NCBI GenBank assembly: GCA_026914155.1
Contig: JAPPGH010000029.1
Coordinates: 40,395 to 104,394 of the forward strand
Direction: 5' to 3'
Length of the DNA stretch: 64,000 nt
Origin: Candidatus Palauibacter rhopaloidicola
GTDB lineage: Bacteria; Gemmatimonadota; Gemmatimonadetes; Palauibacterales; Palauibacteraceae
The notes under the pieces are model-generated. The model was not told the DNA's origin. It searched no databases and saw only the letters and a program-made list of their open reading frames with translations. Positions 62,207 to 64,000 of the stretch are shown in pieces. A program made the translations under genes and the position numbers. Position 1 is the first letter of the stretch; each line of letters begins with the position of its first letter.

Positions 62207-62673
62207 CGGACCACGTCCTTGTAGGGGTCTTTCTTCTGCATGAACAGGCGCTCGCGCGCCACGGAGACGAACAGGATCACGAAGCCCGCGACCAGCGCGA
62301 GCATGCTCCAGCGAATGTACGCGGGCAGCGTCGTGTCCCGAATCACCTCGCTGACGGCGGTCCACAGCGCCCACGTCCCCACGATGATCGTTCCCAGCGA
62401 AACCAGGACCCAGCCGATGCCGCGTTCGAGCCGGCGATAGACGTGTTCCCAGTAGCTGTCCCAGGTTTCCTCCGGCGGCTTCAGCGGAGTCATGGTGTCG
62501 GTGACCTCCTTCAGGCGCTGGTACGACGCCAGTTCGTCGCGAAGACCCGGGTTCTCTTCGAGCGCGGACTCGAGTTCGCGCCGTCCCTCTCCCGAAATCT
62601 CCCGGTCCAGTTCGGCCATCATCAACTGCCGCACCCGCTCGTCGCCGGGCGGGTGCACGTTTCTCTCATTCAT
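62203..62673 (-). CDS. Probable membrane-bound anti-sigma factor
   Basis: A 156-residue protein. Residues 1-60 form a helical cytoplasmic region (VRQLMMAELDREISGEGRRE, then NPGLRDELASYQRLKE) like the sigma-binding domain of anti-sigma factors, without the Cys/His zinc motif of the zinc-finger type. Two membrane segments follow at about 86-107 and 120-139, with a short charged tail. Its gene overlaps the end of the sigma factor gene by 8 bp, the usual arrangement for a sigma and its inhibitor. GGAGG lies 8 bp before the ATG at 62673. It presumably holds the sigma factor at the membrane until an envelope signal releases it. Confidence 0.75.
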   Translation of the reverse strand: MNERNVHPPGDERVRQLMMAELDREISGEGRRELESALEENPGLRDELASYQRLKEVTDTMTPLKPPEETWDSYWEHVYRRLERGIGWVLVSLGTIIVGTWALWTAVSEVIRDTTLPAYIRWSMLALVAGFVILFVSVARERLFMQKKDPYKDVVR

Positions 62674-63268
62674 CGCCCGCACCTCCCCCCTGGTCGGGGC
62701 GCGTTCCCGCCGTCTCCATCTCGCGCGCGAGAGACCGCCGCGCCCGATAGAGGCGCGACATCACCGTGCCGATGGGGATTCCCAGCAGCTCGGCGATCTC
62801 CCGGTAACGCAGTTCCTCAAACTCGCGCAGGACGAGCGTCTCCCGTTCCCGCTCGGGCAGGCGTTCGATGGCCGCGCCGACCTGTTCGCGCAGTTCGGAT
62901 CGCATCACCGCCTGGTCCGGGCTGAGCGGGCGCCGCCCCATCGTCGTGTCCGAAAGCCAGCTGCCCGCCGTCTCGAGTTTCAGGCGGTGCAGCCGCTGAT
63001 CCCGCGTATGGTTGAAACAGAGTCGTCGGATGATCTGGTACAGCCAGGGGAAGAAGGGACGTTCGGGGTCGATCCTGGCGCGCGCGCGGAACGCCCTGGC
63101 GAAGGCCTCCTGAGAGAGGTCCAGGGCATCGTCGTGGTTCCCGACGAGGCCGAGCGCGGTATAGTAGGCACGTTGCATGTATCGTGTGACGAGTTCGCCG
63201 AAGGCCGCACGCTCGCCGCGCTGCGCGCGAAGAACGAGCATCCGGTCGGTTGCCTCCGAGCTGTTCAA
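62666..63268 (-). CDS. ECF-type RNA polymerase sigma factor (sigma-70 family)
   Basis: A 200-residue extracytoplasmic-function sigma factor. Region 2 spans about 15-80 and includes AFGELVTRYMQRAYYTALGL, DLSQEAFARAF and RPFFPWLYQIIRRLCFN. Region 4 spans about 130-182 with RLPERERETLVLREFEEL and the helix-turn-helix YREIAELLGIPIGTVMSRLYRARRSL. The family directs transcription of envelope-stress and metabolic regulons. It heads a compact operon with the membrane anti-sigma, YbjQ and hydrolase genes. A low-confidence ECF-like promoter lies about 45-65 bp upstream, which would allow self-activation. The ATG at 63268 begins at the family N-terminus. Confidence 0.9.
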   Translation of the reverse strand: MNSSEATDRMLVLRAQRGERAAFGELVTRYMQRAYYTALGLVGNHDDALDLSQEAFARAFRARARIDPERPFFPWLYQIIRRLCFNHTRDQRLHRLKLETAGSWLSDTTMGRRPLSPDQAVMRSELREQVGAAIERLPERERETLVLREFEELRYREIAELLGIPIGTVMSRLYRARRSLAREMETAGTRPDQGGGAGDE

Positions 63269-63310
63269 TGATGGCTCCCATGGTCGCGGGCACCTGCGTG
63301 AACCTGTGGT

Positions 63311-63333
63311 GACTGTTTGCCTCGCGAGGGTTA
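63311..63333 (-). promoter_or_regulatory. Candidate ECF-type promoter upstream of the sigma gene
   Basis: On the minus strand TAACC (63333-63329) is followed after 15 bp by GTC (63313-63311), near the spacing of ECF -35 (AAC-type) and -10 (GTC-type) elements. A palindrome CCTCGCGAGG (63320-63329) sits in the spacer. This would fit autoregulation, but the elements are short and the call is weak. Confidence 0.25.
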
Positions 63334-63369
63334 CCCGAAGCCGCGGCGTTTATTTCGCAGATCGAGGAA

Positions 63370-63405
63370 ATCGAGAGACGGATCGAGAGACGGATCGAGA
63401 GACAC
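63370..63405. repeat. Three 12-bp tandem repeats immediately before an ORF
   Basis: ATCGAGAGACGG occurs at 63370-63381 and 63382-63393, and a third unit ending AC instead of GG occupies 63394-63405, one base before the ATG at 63407. The purine-rich unit may also serve as the ribosome site, so repeat number could alter initiation. Confidence 0.65.
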
Positions 63406-63406
63406 G

Positions 63407-63856
63407 ATGAACGAGTTCCCGGCCAGAGCAACCCTGCATCCCGAAATCGTTCCCTCGCGCTGGACGCTCATGCGCGACGTGGCCGTCTTTCAGCTGAAGC
63501 TGGTCCTCGATGGACTGAGGGACGCCTTGCTGCTGCCGATTTCGCTCTTCGTCGCCCTGCTCGACGTGCTCGGAGTCGGGCCCCGGGCGGGCCGGCAGTT
63601 CTACGCGCTGCTGGAGTGGGGACGCCGGACGGAGTACTGGATCAACCTGTTCGGCGCCACGGACCACGTCCGCGCCCTGACGTCGTCCCCGCGGCCCGGC
63701 GTCGATGCGCTCGTCGACCGTCTGGAGCGGCTGGCCGTGCAGGAGTACGAGAGGGGTGGGATCACGGCCTCGACGAAGGACGCCGTGGACCGTGCCCTCG
63801 ACCACCTCACGAGGCGCGGACCCTCCGACCGGGACCCTCCCGCGCCGCTGCCGTAA
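63407..63856 (+). CDS. Small protein with a central hydrophobic segment, function unknown
   Basis: A 149-residue protein with no recognised family. Residues about 28-58 are hydrophobic (LKLVLDGLRDALLLPISLFVALLDVLGVG), suggesting one membrane segment or an amphipathic membrane-associated helix. A charged C-terminal half follows with a helix around 95-130 rich in Arg, Asp and Leu. The start at 63407 follows a purine-rich tandem repeat with no canonical Shine-Dalgarno. It is divergent from the sigma-factor gene and so might belong to the same regulon, which is inference. Its 3' end overlaps the opposing partial gene by 50 bp. Confidence 0.6.
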   Translation: MNEFPARATLHPEIVPSRWTLMRDVAVFQLKLVLDGLRDALLLPISLFVALLDVLGVGPRAGRQFYALLEWGRRTEYWINLFGATDHVRALTSSPRPGVDALVDRLERLAVQEYERGGITASTKDAVDRALDHLTRRGPSDRDPPAPLP

Positions 63857-64000
63857 GCCGGAGTTCCGCCGAAAGCGCGTGCGCTTCCAGTCCCTCCAGT
63901 CGGGCGAGCGCGGCGGTGTCGCGCATCAGGTCCTCGTAGGCGTCATCTTCGGCCGACAGCGACAGCCACGTCGGTCGCCGCAGGAACGAGAACACCGAGA
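63807..64000 (-). CDS. 3' end of an unidentified gene entering from the right edge
   Basis: An open frame enters from the window edge and stops at 63807, with 64 codons visible. The protein end is acidic then Ala/Leu/Arg-rich (AEDDAYEDLMRDTAALARLEG), consistent with helices; no motif is diagnostic. A GTG at 63995 could be a start but the frame stays open beyond it, so a C-terminal fragment is more likely. It overlaps the 3' end of the opposing gene by 50 bp, so one of the two may be misjudged. Confidence 0.4.
   Translation of the reverse strand, partial: SVFSFLRRPTWLSLSAEDDAYEDLMRDTAALARLEGLEAHALSAELRLTAAAREGPGRRVRAS

Overview
The window reads as chromosomal DNA of a high-GC, Gram-negative-type bacterium. 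The best taxonomic guess is Gemmatimonadota. This rests on gene content: many exported peptidases and amidohydrolases, 6-bladed beta-propeller proteins, serine hydrolases of the beta-lactamase fold, a PorV/PorQ-like outer-membrane protein, a DUF5117-type zinc protease and an RND pump. There is no rRNA or intact tRNA to confirm it. About 46 genes are supported, densely packed, often joined by ATGA, GTGA or TTGA stop/start overlaps.

Layout. 1-886: the left end carries a PadR-type regulator coupled to a truncated unknown gene, then a 42-bp 3' piece of a tRNA-Ala(TGC) gene that looks like the right attachment site of an integrated element lying to the left. 935-5129 (minus): serine hydrolase, two tandem beta-propeller paralogues and an SRPBCC protein. 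5261-12000: DUF2461 protein, PIN/AbrB toxin-antitoxin pair, MFS/spermidine-synthase fusion, amidohydrolase and MpaB-like oxygenase. 12112-22520: orphan RND permease, squalene/phytoene-synthase-like enzyme, M24 peptidase, then an aminotransferase - PorV-like - ABC ATPase - ABC permease operon. 22539-28806: lipoprotein esterase, TAT-exported flavoprotein, M1 aminopeptidase and a solitary HNH (type IV-like) endonuclease.

28821-44584: two close amidohydrolase paralogues flank an SDR, a hendecad coiled-coil protein, a YjbQ-like fusion protein and branched-chain aminotransferase. These are followed by an S9 peptidase, a third beta-propeller, a YfcC-type carrier and a DUF5117 metalloprotease. 44830-54818: a gene broken by one in-frame stop, a giant lipoprotein with 19 cadherin/Ig-like repeats capped by a leishmanolysin-like protease, and two tandem serine hydrolase lipoproteins. 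55075-64000: Spy-like protein, EamA and APC transporters, M20 peptidase, a solute-binding lipoprotein, a sigma/anti-sigma/YbjQ/hydrolase operon and two unknown genes at the edge.

Taken together, the genes suggest a heterotroph that degrades peptides outside the cytoplasm (M1, M20, M24, S9, two zinc endopeptidases, amidohydrolases) and imports amino-acid-like products (APC, YfcC, EamA). No CRISPR array, prophage, biosynthetic cluster or multi-gene defence island was seen. The most unusual items are the tRNA-Ala fragment, the giant repeat protease with its two-domain super-repeat, the hendecad protein, the YjbQ fusion, the nested inverted repeat before the branched-chain aminotransferase, and the amidohydrolase pair with an altered metal site.
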